Of a stretch of 64,000 nt of DNA, positions 38,001 through 49,495 are shown piece after piece (position 1 is the first letter of the stretch; every line of letters starts with the position of its first letter). The stretch lies in the NCBI GenBank assembly GCA_946902875.1, contig OX336343.1, forward strand, positions 7,305,754 to 7,369,753. Reading direction: 5' to 3'. Source of the DNA: Nematopogon swammerdamellus. Lineage: Eukaryota; Arthropoda; Insecta; Lepidoptera; Adelidae. The position numbers were made by a program, and so were the translations under genes. Below the pieces are notes generated by a model. That model was not told the origin of the DNA. It saw only the letters and a list, made by a program, of their open reading frames with translations, and did not search any database.

Positions 38001-41000
38001 GTAACTGAAAAGTTCAAAATGGCGGCCACTTTTTTTTATTTTGATTACAGATTCGTATTCAGAGCCTACACAGACACCCAGATATCAATTTTGAAAGCAA
38101 TCGGTCCAGTAACTGAAAAGTTCAAAATGGCGGCCACTTTTTTTTATTTTGATTACAGATTCGTATTCAGAGCCTACACAGACACCCAGATATCAATTTT
38201 GAAAGCAATCGGTCCAGTAACTAAAAAGTTCAAAATGGCGGCCACTTTTTTTTAATTTTGATTACAGATTCGTATTCAGAGCCTACACAGACACCCAGAT
38301 ATCAATTTTGAAAGCAATCGGTCCAGTAACTAAAAAGTTCAAAATGGCGGCAAGTATACATTGAAAATTTCACTTTAGCTTCACATACGATTCGGCTTAA
38401 AAATAATAAAAATGGAATACCTATTGCAAAGTTTCCAAAATTTAGTGAAACTTTCACTGCAAAATTGTCGTTTAGTTAGCGAGTAAAAATAAAACATGTG
38501 CATATAAGTTGATGTTTTTCTTTTTTTCTTGCCCTCCAATAATGTTAAGAGGTACATATACATAGATAGTCATAATTAAAAATGTTTCCTTTTAAATTAC
38601 ATCAAATATAATTTATAATATTGTCCACTACAAACTTCTCATAAAGAGTGCCAACCCTGTACCCAAGTTATCGAGGTCGCACCAATACACGCAAAGGCGC
38701 CCGCGTACGTGAGCAGTAGGTACACATTTTCGGCCGCTTCATAGAAAATGTGACTAGTGTCACGGGTGTGGTATAACGCTGTCTGCGCTTGAGATGCAAG
38801 GACTATAGAACCGTGCCTAAATAAAAGTAGCCTAGCAACAGCGGCGCGCTGCGGAGCGGGGGCGGCGGCGGCGGCGGCACTGTGGTGGCGCGGAGCGGTG
38901 ACGACGCGGCGGCGCGGCGCGGCGCGGAGGAGCGGCGGCGCGGCGCGGAGGAGCGGCTTGTTATTGCTTGCTTGCATGCGTGAGTGGCACGCTGCTACTG
39001 AGTTACCGCACCGCACCGCACCCCACCGCACCGTGCCATGCTGCCGCCGCGCGCGCCGCGCGCGCCGGCCGGTACCTATGTTGCTATGATATTTGCCATA
39101 CATACCTAAATGCCTATCTACCTATTACCTACCTACCTATTTTTATTTTAGTTTTCATCGATAGTCTATTTAGAGGTTTATAAAAAGTGGTAAGTACATG
39201 AACTAAAATAATTTGGAAGAAATTACAATAAAATGTTATTTAGGTAAAATAATAAAAAATAAAAAATTAGAATCACGCATCAGTTACATAAGCCACAATC
39301 ATTTTAATAATTAAAATAATAAAAAAGCAAAAAAAAAAAACATACGAAAGTGGGATTCGAACCCCGAACCATCAACTCTTTAGGCTGATAGCGACAAACT
39401 ACGCTAAATGTGACTTGAACGTGCGAAGCGAAATTAGCAGTCGCATGGTACATTATGTAGAATTCCCGAATGCTCAAGGTCGTTGGCGTTTGTCACGGCC
39501 TTAAAGTCCGAACACGGAGGCAGCGAGCGGCGGCGCTCGGAGAGGAAGAGGCGGAGGCGGCCCACAATCCGGTTTGTCGCCCATACGGACGCGCATTAGA
39601 CGCGGAGGGAGCGCGCCCAAACTTTGACATAATAATATTTATCTAATAAAAATAAAAGTTAAACTAACGTATGCGCATGCGCATGTAAGTATGGACCCCA
39701 CCTGTGCGATGTCCCCCCTCCCGCGGTCGCGCCGCCCGCCCGCCGCCAGGCGGAACCCTTGACGATAAAGTACCCCCCAAAACCCGTGTATCTACCTGTC
39801 GAGCCGACCCTTTATTATGGGCGCACCGGTCTATTTGCTAATAATAGCTCTTTGACGCGATCAGGCTTATCTACGGGTAATTTGTTATCTGTTGGCGTGT
39901 CTTATGCGTTTAAATAATGGGGTGGCGATGTGGCAACATTAGTGAACCCTGCTCCTTCCGCTCCGATCGAGACACAAAGGGTAGGAAGGAAGGACCATTT
40001 ACACTATAAGTGAGCGGCCCTATAGATTACATTGACTAATATTTTCGCCCCGCGAGTGAGACATTCCTTCATACCTACATTCTTTTAGGCAATGTTAGAC
40101 AATGCGGTTGGAAAGCGGAAGAGTTCTCCGGCACGCCTCAACATTTTAACGAGCTAATGAAGAATGCGTAGAACCATTGTCCCGCGTCCGTGCGTAACCG
40201 CTCGAGGCGACGACGACGGTGTCACGGCGTGCCGGACCGGTTCGCCGCGACTGTCCTTTTTTATAAAGCGTATTTTATCATAAAGTAAAAATAATTTTTA
40301 ATTTAATTTTGGACGCAAGCAAGGAATCTCGATTACGACGGCAAATTACGGTGTGGCGGCGGCGACAGTTAGCGGCGCGGAGAAATGACGACAAGACAAA
40401 ACGTCTCGAAAGCAATCTTGCGGCGGAGTCGGGAACTAACGACCCGCACCTTTATTAGCATTCTGATTGCGAAACCCGCGAAATAAACACGAAAAACCGC
40501 AGCAAACGTCTCTTCGGGGTAGCCATCAAATTATCCCGCCGCCCCCGCCGCCGCCGCAGCCTTTACTGTTGGCTACCTACTCCGCAACGCGCCTTCCTCC
40601 CTGTGCGTCGTCGCCCCTCCAAGTAAATGACAGTAATAAAAGAAATAAGCACTTAGCGATAAACTTTTCGATTCGATTTGATTCAAACTGAATACGACAA
40701 GCAAACGGTTCCTCCGTTCACATTCGAGCAATCAACATTGAAGACCTCCCGATGTCGATTACTGTTTTCTCTGCTCGGCAGTCTGTCCGTAACAAGAGAG
40801 CTTTGTATCGTCCGTGGAGACAAAATACTAAATAGTCAATAGTAAATAGAGATTTGTATGGGGTACTATAAAATGTACTGACCGAGATCGCTGGTGCAGA
40901 AGGCGAGGGACATCTCGGCGTCGGAGCAGGGGCGGCAGTCGGCGGCGGCGGGGTCGTAGTGTCCGCGCGGCACGGGGCGCGCCTCGTAGCGCAGCGCGGC

Positions 41001-41424
41001 CACCGTGCGCGCCAGCCCCTGCGAGCCCGCCTCCAGCGCCTCCACGTACACGGCGGCGCGGCCGCGGCGGCTGCGGAAGCAGCGCACCTCGCGCTCGTCC
41101 CCGTCGTTGTGCGCGTACAGCGGCACCAGGTTGCGCGCGCCCTCCAGGAACAGCCGCGCGGGGTAGGGCCGCCCGCTCCGCCCTCCCGCCGACCCGCCGC
41201 CACCCTCCCGGAAGTCAAGCGCGTCCTCGGCGGAGAAGAGGTCTGGCTCGTCGTCGTCGCGCGGCGCTGTGAGCACGCGGATGCACACAGTGAAGTCCTG
41301 GTCGTTGCTGGGCAGCTGGAACAGCAGGCGCAGCGCGCCGCGCGGGTACAGCCACGTGAGCCGCCCCTCGCGGCACCGCACGTACACCGGCGTCACGCCC
41401 CGACCCTCGCCCGTACTCAGCCCG
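31532..41424 (-). CDS. Meteorin/meteorin-like secreted protein (gene span, 5' exon not found)
   Basis: Two coding exons on the minus strand, 41424-40883 and 32007-31532, join in phase across an 8.9-kb intron (G + TG gives Val). Together they give about 337 residues from GLSTGEGRGVTPVYVRC to LLKH and a TAG at 31534-31532. Diagnostic matches: GRLTWLYPRGALRL, DCRPCSDAEMSLAFCTSDL, then QCGASHGAGEFVFMARRRLG and LTCAPRLEQW. These are the landmarks of meteorin and METRNL, secreted cysteine-rich factors known in vertebrates for glial, neuronal and metabolic signalling. Nine cysteines are visible; the tenth of the family would lie in the missing C-W-GSG exon with the signal peptide. Unusual: a lysine-rich insert (DKKKRRKKKGKKQW) before the last cysteine block. 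No function in this insect is inferred beyond family membership. Confidence 0.9.
32008..33418 (-). other. Intron of the meteorin-like gene, proximal part
   Basis: At 32160-32285 there is a tail of SINE family B (CACTGAAATGGAATCTAGTT, GGTGTTATGGGCTGACACCA). A (GTAG)n tract lies near 32,593. A CpG-rich patch at about 33,110-33,290 has no supported frame. A short minus-strand frame at 32689-32438 begins with a hydrophobic leader (RLVLFIVFVICTQ) but runs through microsatellite sequence. Confidence 0.5.
33978..34056 (+). mobile_element. Family D fragment, 5' end
   Basis: It reads ACCGTGTGGGATGGTAATTT, GCCCCACTGCATCTCTCCCC and CATGTCGTAAAAGGCGACTG and is cut off at AGGGA by a SINE family B copy. 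Confidence 0.7.
34057..34356. repeat. Two SINE family B tails in inverted orientation
   Basis: 34057-34205 is on the minus strand (ACACCGGGTGAACTTAGGTG) and 34228-34356 on the plus strand (CACTGACATAGCACCTACTT). They face each other tail outward with about 25 nt between, so they could form a hairpin of about 130 bp. Confidence 0.75.
34530..34800. other. GC- and CpG-rich patch
   Basis: It contains CGCCTCGAAGCGAG, CCCCGCGCCCCGCAG and GGGCCGGCCGCGCCCGCGCG. No reading frame has support. It could be promoter-like or part of the surrounding element. Confidence 0.35.
34800..35137. other. Left flank of the 109-bp arrays
   Basis: At 34803-34885 GAAATTTTGCA-type words repeat; a similar TTTTGCAGTGAAA word in inverse lies at 38450-38470 beyond the right end of the arrays. 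At 34965-35120 the sequence (CCATGAACATGGAAGGGAAT, CAGGTTTCCTCACGGTGTTT) is a common insect interspersed repeat tail. Confidence 0.5.
35138..37182 (+). repeat. 109-bp satellite array, forward orientation, about 19 units
   Basis: The unit runs GTGGCCGCCATTTTGAACTT, TTTAGTTACTGGACCGATTG, CTTTCAAAGTCGATATCTGG, GTGTCTGTGTGGGCTCTGAA and TACGAATCCGTTGTCAAAAT plus an A run. One 54-bp insertion (about 35357-35410) has CATTACCCTCCTTTGCGTCG, an interspersed repeat tail. A three-unit block at about 36,068-36,395 recurs almost unchanged at about 36,613-36,940, so there is higher-order structure. Short open frames through it are not genes. Confidence 0.95.
37183..38352 (-). repeat. 109-bp satellite array, inverted orientation, about 11 units
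   Basis: The units are the reverse complement of the forward array: TTTTGACTACAGATTCGTAT, TCAGAGCCTACACAGACACC, CAGATATCAATTTTGAAAGC, AATCGGTCCAGTAACTAAAA, AGTTCAAAATGGCGGCCACT. The switch happens at about 37,165-37,190 with almost no spacer. The units are mostly 105-110 bp. Confidence 0.95.
38353..39482. other. Right flank of the arrays, with GC-rich patch and tRNA-like remnant
   Basis: 38,840-39,070 is very GC-rich with short G/C repeats (GGCGGCGGCGGCGGCGGC, CACCGCACCGCACC). At 39,348-39,400 a B-box-like GGGGTTCGAATCCC (minus strand) marks a tRNA-derived remnant. No supported coding frame. Confidence 0.5.
39505..40882 (-). other. Meteorin-like intron, distal part
   Basis: CpG-rich stretches occur near 39,505-39,620, 39,710-39,770, 40,190-40,430 and 40,530-40,620. 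Nothing here is a supported exon, RNA gene or named repeat. Confidence 0.45.
40883..41424 (-). CDS. Meteorin-like central exon
   Basis: On the minus strand the acceptor TTTGTTGCAG precedes 41424 and the donor GTCAGT follows 40883. It reads GLSTGEGRGVTPVYVRCREG, RLTWLYPRGALRLLFQLPSN, DFTVCIRVLTAPRDDDEPDL, then EVRCFRSRRGRAAVYVEALE and DCRPCSDAEMSLAFCTSDL. Six cysteines are present. The first base completes a codon (probably Ser) from a missing upstream exon. It is strongly GC-rich compared with the introns. Confidence 0.93.
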
Positions 41425-43138
41425 CTGCAACAAACAACACAATATTATTTTTATTATTGTATCTGTCCCATTGAAACGGCGATTGTGAGTCGACTCTCGG
41501 TGAGTGGGTAGCAGTGGGTAGCTACGACGCGGGCCGGGGTGCTTTCGTCTCTCAGATCAGGAAAGGAAGTTTCGTCTCGACCCTCACAGAACAAAAACAC
41601 CCAATCTTCTATGAACGAGATCAGAAAAAAATAAATTGATCCAATCCGCCTAAAGAGGGCGCGACGACGACGACGGTCATGTCATGAAGGAGTATTCGAA
41701 AAGTACTGCGCAATAAGTACTCGAGGAGTACATAAGGAGTTCTGACAAAATGCAGTAATGATCAACGATGTACGCTCAACCTCAACCGTCCTTGCATAAA
41801 AACTGAAAGACCGCGGCGCGCGGCATCTCACCAAAATTACTACATACATAATAAAGTACGGGCAATGTCGTCTTAATCATATTTGGACACTTCGATTGGC
41901 TCCGTAAATAGGCTCGATGCATTTTTTATTAATTTAATGCAGTCCTCATCACGAATTCAGCGCGCGAGCGCCGCCGCGCCGTCGCGTCGCTCCATCTCCG
42001 CGAACCCGGCTCACCAAGCGCCAGCGCACGCCACACCACACGTTCAGATAAAGCTATGTGTATTTTGAACTTAAAACCTAGCTCCTGCCTGTGCTGTTCC
42101 ACGTCAAGATTTTTCCACCAATTTTACTGAATGTCGGCGCGGAGGAAGACGAGGCGCGGCTGTGCACGTGGGTGGTGGCGAGTGCAATCGGCTACGATCT
42201 GGAGCGGCGAGCTGCTACCGGCCTACCAACATACCTACACACCAGCGCCTACGCATCGTCATCCTGGACAATGCGCCTACCGCCTCCGTTTACTTTCAAA
42301 TTTATTGCGCGACGTTATTTAAGTCGCACATGAAATACGGCCAGCCCGCGTCTCGCTCTCGTAAAACGAGAAAATACGGTTAAAGTGAAGTCATAAAAGA
42401 TGCGACGTTTAGATCCCGCGTGATGCGACACGTGGCTTTATAATGCGCTTTGTGATGCGAGATTGTCTCTCGGAAACATACATAAAAGCGAGCGAGAGAC
42501 TCTTAATCCGACTTCCCTATTCAGACTTCAGCCTGATCACGGCGGCGCTTTGTTGCGTATTCAGACTTCAGCCTGATCACGGCGCTTAAAGGTTCCTATT
42601 TGCCCGCAGAGTCGAGCGGCTCGCTCTGGCTGGCGTCATCTTTAGTTTAGCGAAGTTTTATTTAAATACCGTAAACCAAAGAAAACATTGCCCGACTCTT
42701 TTTTGAGGGAGCTTTAAACGCTCGAAAGAAAAAAAGGATCGTGCACGTTGACAGTTCGGAGGCACGTGTGCACCTCATTCGTCTGCGTGGAGTCGTTATC
42801 ATTAGGGGCGACTGAACTACGACAACATTCAACAAAAAACCTGTCATGAGCGATTCGGGCTCGTACAATTAGGGTTCCGTACTGAAACTAAAAAAAAACA
42901 AATCCGTAGCTAGTGCATTGTCGAAAAATCCTGCAGCTTTCCTGTAATATACGACTTAATATCTACTAACCCTATTAAAAAGCTTTAGAAATCTAGAAGA
43001 ACAGAGGGGGGTAATTTTTTGAACATTTTTAGCTATAACTTGAACTTCAAATTGTAAAAAAAAAATATTTATAATCTTTACAGTTACCTCTTTCAAATGA
43101 TACCCCACAAGATATTTTAATTTAAACTTTTTTATCGG
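41425..43138. other. Upstream of the meteorin-like central exon; no exon found
   Basis: This should be intron of the minus-strand gene. CpG-rich words occur at 41,950-42,030. A short direct repeat (ATTCAGACTTCAGCCTGATC, period 41) lies at 42,519 and 42,560. No signal-peptide exon with a matching phase-2 donor was found. Confidence 0.45.
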
Positions 43139-43250
43139 TAGCACTGACATGGCACCTAGTTCACCCGGTGTTATGGGCTTGGGCTGACATCACGGATGTT
43201 GTATGTAGGTGTGATGTAGCCAACCGTGTCAGTTTACATAAAAAAAAACA
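43139..43250 (+). mobile_element. SINE family B tail
   Basis: GCACTGACATGGCACCTAGT, TCACCCGGTGTTATGGGCTT and AGCCAACCGTGTCAGTTTAC plus an A run match the 3' part of the copy at 4763-5150. Confidence 0.75.
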
Positions 43251-46200
43251 AAGTGACCCCGCATATAAAATATTTTGAGCATTGTAGGTTTGCCCTTGCA
43301 ATGAAAATGTGACTTCAAGCTCTTTGCTTCAAGCGTGGTTCATTTATCTACCACTACAGACAATACAGTATTACCTACTTGCACTTTAAGTCAAAATAAT
43401 ACATATTTGATAAATATTCCTAATATAATAACTATTAATAACTTACCTAGACTTTTTGTCTAACTAAAGTACTCGCTAAAGTATTTGAATTTAGTAAAAT
43501 ATACATAGACACTGTTTTAATAAATTACAAGTACTTAGGTATGTTTGTGTATGAAAGTTGGTACTACTGCAGATAAAACATGGTCTGAGCCAAGAATATT
43601 GCGAAAATATATGTCAAGTCCGTGGTCTGAGCCCTGAGGTCTGAACACTGGCGCGGTTTCGTGCCGCAATGTTCTCCCACCCCTGTCGGCAACTACCACG
43701 TTCGGATTTCGAAATTGGATTGGATACTTGCGGCCGTTTTCAACACACCTCCGGCTAACTGTTGGCCTTGACTTAACCATAGATGGTGAAAACGTGCGGG
43801 TTAGTCGGTTCCCGTGAAAGTTTTGTGTTTCAATTAATTTGTCTCATAATGTAGAAACTAGTCTATCCTGTACGCTTCGTGCCAAACACTATTGGCTGGC
43901 CCACCATCTCACCCCCACGCGCCGCCGCCGCCGCCGCCGCCGTCGCCGCCACCTTTTCTATTCTGTGCCGCCACCTCCGCCACAGAATAGAAAAGAGTAC
44001 TCCGTACAGAAGCTTCTCTGTACAAACACTCACAAAGAAATAGCTACTCTGCGACGACGCGATAAAGTACAAATTGACTCGCACAGAGCTGCATGCCTAA
44101 CCAAGTTATCCACCTACATTTCGCTTCTCTTTCTGTCGCGTAACTCTATCTCGAAAGCGCGTCGTTCAGCGCGTGTAAGGGCTGTGTCTTTTGGCTGTCA
44201 TTTTGTGAGGAATAAAATGAAGATGATACCTACTAACGATACTATATTTAGCTACGGCAAATTCATGCGAACAAATTCATGCATGCGTTAGCGTCACAAT
44301 TAGTTGTTCACATGGAAGCGTGCAACCTTCCAGTGATAGTTTTGTTTGATCAATAAATTTAATGATCATCTACAATGTACCTATTGTTTTATTGGTGTTT
44401 TTTATTGTATAAAACCCACATTGAGAGACAGAGAACGAATGAATGTTCTATTTCTATCCTTATATACGAATTAGGCCATACATACATACCACGCTGTTCG
44501 GCGTCATCTAACTAATGTTATTGGCAATATGATATTATTTTTAAATCTATGACCTCCTACTAATATGAATAAATAAATTACTAGAAATAAATCACATTGC
44601 TGCACAATATTGACGTGATTTCGACATTTCTAAATTCGAAACGAAACGTAGTAGATGCGCGCGCCGCGCGCTCGCTCTGGCTGGATAGCGGCAGGTAGCC
44701 CACTGTTACTTGTGCATTAACCGACACGCCAAGCGGTAGGCATTTAACGCACGACCTTGAGCGAGTGACGAAGGCCTGCCTCCGCGCCGCCGTCCTTTGC
44801 TCGGTGAAACTTAAACTAGCCATTTGTATGCAATAAATTAGGATTTGGAAGGTTATTTATGTGTTTTTGTCTTGAGTGTTTGAACCACTTAGGCAAACGA
44901 GCAATAATTCTGTTTTTACAATCATTTATATTAGGTTAACATTACAATTTATTTTGAAATCACTTCAAGACCGGATCGACTTCTATACTTTAGTTAGGTA
45001 TCGGATTAGGCATAGTGTTGTCTCCTGAAAGCTGATCTGGTTACTTTATCGCTGAGAGACTTCCGCAGAGCTTGCACCACGCACGACACGAGTCAAGAAG
45101 CAACCGTTGTACCTACCTAATTACTTACATGTTTATATTCATATAGGTATATAAGTTTGTGTGAAAGGCGAGATTACTCGATGGATAACCCTGACTATAT
45201 ACCTACCTATTTACTATTTTATGTGCACACTTCGTGGCCACTGGAACGCTGATAAAATGTTCAGATCGAATTATGTTCGAGCCAATGGGTTCTTCCCGGT
45301 TCGGTTCGACAACGGCGCCCAACCCGGAGCTTGGCGCTTGGCGCTGCTCGAACGTCCGCCGACATCCGAGTTCGAGTGGTCCGGTCCGGACAGCCAGCGG
45401 ACACACGAGTGCACCTACGTGTATACGGTGTAACGTGTGGTAACGTGGGGTGTGTGCTTCGGGCGGGCGCGTCCTTGCTGAACATCGAAAGTATCCTGTT
45501 ACACCAGCCGACACGATGGAACATTTTCTAAATTGTGAAGTGGCCCGTATGGCACAACACGCAGACCTTGTACTTTGCGTTATGTTCATATTTGCAAAAT
45601 ATAAAGAAGAAAACTGCAAGGATGGTTTTCACCACAGAACACCTAAGTAATAGCTATTACTTATAATGATCTGTGGTTTTCACATTATATTATAACTCCC
45701 TCAGATAACGCCATAATATTAGTTTCCGTAGTGTAGGTAGGTAAGAGGGTGGGTGGGTACCTACCTACTCAGATTTTTATTTTAGTACCTTATTAGGTTG
45801 TGGAAATTTTATTAATTAAGTACCTACATGTTGTCTTATATTAATATTAATTCACAATTTGTATTTAATTTTAGCCTATTTGTAGAAACTTACTGGTTTA
45901 TAAGCTTACTATTAGATAGACATTTATAATTGTATATGTTTCTCTAAAATAAATAAATAGAATAAAAATAAAAATAAAATGTCGTTACAGGATTCGTTAT
46001 TTCTACGTCCCGTCACGATAAGTAGAGTAGAATGATTAAAAATTTTCATTTTTCTTCTATTTCTTTAGCTCACAATATCACAGATTACAATAGTTACTAC
46101 AATATTCCCGAAGACGTCCGTTACTGAAAGCATACTAAAATAATCATGAAACCATCTTGGTGGAACTCGTAACTTCACCCTAATCCCAAGGAAAGCAAAT

Positions 46201-48540
46201 TGCATACATACATACCTACTTTATTAAATAACTGTCAAAACAGGTCGAACATTTTGAATTTTGTTTTATTTTTTAACTTAAATCAACACGTTGTTAGTTT
46301 AACATGGCCCGATCTCATTCACCGTTCTTTCCTCCAACCTCGCTCGGCGGATTCATCCCGCGAGGTGTTGACAAATGCCATCGCCATATCTGAGACGGTC
46401 ACGACACGACGCGCATCGTCGTGACCAGCGTGTCGGCACATCTGTCTGTGCACGGAAAAGGCAACAGCAATCTTATTTATTTACACTCGTAGCGACTAGC
46501 GACGCGTACGTATCTGGTCTGGGCTGGCTGGACTGACCACTCACCGGCCTACTAGCTCCACTCCATCCTACCCAACCAGCACTAGGTACCCGCCTCAAAC
46601 CAACATTCACTTTGTTGAGAGTTCCGCGCTAGATGACCTTCAAAATCGAAACATTTGCCCTCGGATAACTTCGTAGATCATTATAACCAACAAAGCTATT
46701 AGCTAACTTATTATTCAAATGGCCCGCAAAAAGTTTCGCAGTCATAAAAGGCGACCAAATCCTTTTAACGTGTCTTTTATTTTTCGACTTCATATCACAA
46801 TTTATATCCATTGACATTTTATTCGTTTCGTGAGCTACGACGACGCGACGACGACGACGAGACGGCGAGACGCGACCACAAAAAGTTTATTTCGATCGGC
46901 GCGGCGCGAACGAGCGCGCTCTACATGCCTTCATTACGTCGTTTCCGATAACAGGTTAAAAGCGACTAATGTTCGAAAATGAGGGTCTTCGAAGCCGCCA
47001 CTGCAACTTCCCGCGAGGCCGACCAAATCAAATCCAAAGTGCATATTCAAACTTCTGATATACGCTTTGTCATCGAAGGGACCACGGATTACGATCAAAC
47101 AAACAAAATATATCACATTATATAAAACATATTTTCATTCAACTTTGTATTTGTGTAATAGCTGAGCTGGGCGGGATTTGTATTTTATGAGGAAACAGAA
47201 TAATCGCTTGAAGTCACATTTACGAGTACTATGTATACATAATTCCAAAACAAGGTTATCGCCTACATAATTTTATAATGGGCACCAACCCCCTACGCGA
47301 AAGAATGTTAAGTAGGTAGGTAGGTACCTACCACAATATGGATCATTAACATATCAAAAATAGTTCCAGATTCCAGACTAGTTGAATAGGTAAGTATACT
47401 TTATATTATTATATATTAGTATACCACTAATAGCAGACTAGCAACTAATGTTCACCAGTTTCTCGTATGACCAAATTCTCGACAAGCTGTTTGTACAATG
47501 CGATTGTCCAAGTGGCACTTAAGCCGGCCGCGCTATCTGTAGAAAGTTCGTTAGAAGTCACGATAAGGAGCCATAAAGGTTTATCGCGTCGCTTTTTTCA
47601 CGAGACTGTGGAATAATAAAATAAACGTGTATCTCTTCTACGAAGTTTTTTTTTATTTATTCTCGCCCGAAAGCCGAGAGATAACAATGCGGAGAGCACG
47701 TTCAACCTCGAGCTTTCTTCAGGGCCGCGCTTCATCGCGCGTGCCACCAGTGCCGCGTCATGCATGCCCGCCCTCCTCGCTCGTCTCGTCGCGCCGCCGC
47801 CGCCGCGCCGCCCGGCGCGATATCATTTTTGGTTTTGTATTTTTTGTGCATATTTTTCCTACTTCGCGTTTATTTTTCAATTGTATAACTTTTATTAAGT
47901 GCATATTTACATGTTTTATTACTGTAAATTAGCATCAAATTATACCCGGAGTTCATTTACTTACATGCAATTAATTCTTCTCCGGGAGAGTATTTGAACT
48001 TACCTGCAATATCTGATATGATAACATTCTCGAAGTAAGGACCTTAGGCCTCGATGATATCGTGCCGCGTCGTCGTTTGTCGTCGCCGTCGTTGTCAGAA
48101 AGCTTCTAAAGCTGACAAGTGGCAACCCTAGTGCACGACACACGCGAGGTGCGCTTACGCAGCACAGCCTGCCCACGCGCCGGCATTGTGTTCACTCGCT
48201 CACTCGCGTTCGTGAGTACGTGTGTGGAGGCTTTTGTGAGGGTGTGTGTATTGTGTGTCTATATGTATCTGTCTGAGTGCGCATATTACCTACATATCAT
48301 CACCTGAACTATGTGTCAGGTCAGTTAATTATCTGGTATGTAGACCGTCTGGTTAGACAAACTTGAATTCTGCCTGGTTCGTCACGATGCTAACAAACCC
48401 AACATAGATCATCAACAATTATTTCTCGACGCCTATTTCCATTCTAAAGTTTTCTATTTTTTTGTATAACAACACTGCTTTACTCGCAATAATGTAAACC
48501 ACTATTAGGACAAATAAAAATTGTCTGATTCTGATTCGTG
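43251..48540. other. Long non-coding stretch
   Basis: It is AT-rich with GC-rich islands at about 43,915-43,985 (a CCGCCG microsatellite flanked by TTTTCTATTCTGTG and its inverse CACAGAATAGAAAA), 44,655-44,690, 46,830-46,920 and 47,745-47,820. Many TAGGTAGG tracts. No frame has family support. Donor-like GTAAGT sites on the minus strand exist (43,440, 47,998) but no exon could be matched to them. Confidence 0.4.
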
Positions 48541-48562
48541 CATTATCAATTTATCATCATCA

Positions 48563-48612
48563 TCATCAAGTACATATTATGAAAATGTATTCATAATATG
48601 TACTTGATGATA
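48563..48612. repeat. Short perfect hairpin
   Basis: CATCAAGTACATATTATGAA and TTCATAATATGTACTTGATG are inverse with an 8-nt loop. It lies in a CATCAT and GATGATG-rich context. Confidence 0.75.
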
Positions 48613-48864
48613 TGTATATACTGATATGATACTTGATGATGTATAAATTACAAATTCCGACTCCTTTAAGTAAACGGAAATTATTTTTGACTTTTTAAGG
48701 GTCGGGGGTTTTTTAAATTTGTAATTTAACTTTTATTTCAAGCTTTTTAAAAAAAAGCACATGAAAATCGGTCCAGTTTTTAAAAGAATTATTTTTTTTA
48801 TTACTTAATTATTTGATTACTTGATAACAAATATAGCTAAGAACCATCCCGATTAAACAAGCCT

Positions 48865-48995
48865 CCTAATAAAAAAAACCGCATCCAAATCGGTCCATCC
48901 GTTTGGGAGCTACGATGCCACAGACACACACACTCACACACACACACACGTCAAACTTATAACACCCCTCCGTTTTTTTCGTCGGGGGTTAAAAA
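48865..48995 (+). mobile_element. Common interspersed repeat tail
   Basis: CCAAATCGGTCCATCCGTTT, GGGAGCTACGATGCCACAGA, a (CA)n tract and CTTATAACACCCCTCCG...GTCGGGGGTTAAAAA form a repeat end seen very often in lepidopteran genomes. The assignment to a class is not possible from this alone. Confidence 0.6.
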
Positions 48996-49495
48996 TAAAA
49001 CCAGTATATAAGTCAATATATAAAATAATATTCACCAACTACCCGCACTTTGACAAGCATTTGCATCGCACCACTTACACTACGAATAAATAAATAATAT
49101 TCGTTATTGTTTTATTTATTCATAGCACATACCACTTCAGCGCCGCGCCGCGGGGGAAATTATCTTTGGTATTTTTCTTTTCTTTTCCAGGTCAAACAGA
49201 TAAACTGACTTACTGTTGCGGTCATCCGTCGCGCTCACGCCCCGCCTGCTTGCGTGAACAGTCGAGGTGGGCTAGCCACGTATTGTCACGATTTAGTCGC
49301 TCGCGTTCCTTCCTTCCTCCATGTAAATGCATTGGAAAGTGAGCTAGAAACCGAACTCGGTCTACTTCTAGTGGTCGAAGTCGTAGGTTCATAACGGTTT
49401 ACGTGTTCAATACAACAAGGCGACACACATAGAGCTTGATCGTTCGTGCATCATTTAATTAGTGGGTATTAACATTTAAGGAGTTCTACTATTCT

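Larger units (their letters stand above)
33419..39504. mobile_element. Possible large TTAA-flanked element enclosing inverted satellite arrays
   Basis: GGCGGTGACAAACGCCAA at 33423-33440 faces TTGGCGTTTGTCACGGCC at 39483-39500, inverse with one mismatch. TTAA lies immediately outside at 33419-33422 and 39501-39504. The 6.08 kb between holds SINE tails, GC-rich patches and the 109-bp arrays, but no transposase frame. TTAA is the target duplication of piggyBac elements, yet these ends do not read CCC/GGG, so the class is uncertain. Confidence 0.5.

Noticed and set aside
35147..38255. Many 60-126 codon frames in the 109-bp arrays
   Set aside because: Each is the same satellite sequence read in shifting frames; no start context or domain.
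40959..41474. Plus-strand frame of 171 codons
   Set aside because: It is the complement of the GC-rich meteorin-like exon; long frames on the opposite strand are expected from its codon use.
46540..46600. Minus-strand GWVGWSGAS with a GTGAGT donor as the missing meteorin exon
   Set aside because: It lacks the expected cysteine, ends in phase 0 instead of 2, and has no upstream start or signal peptide.
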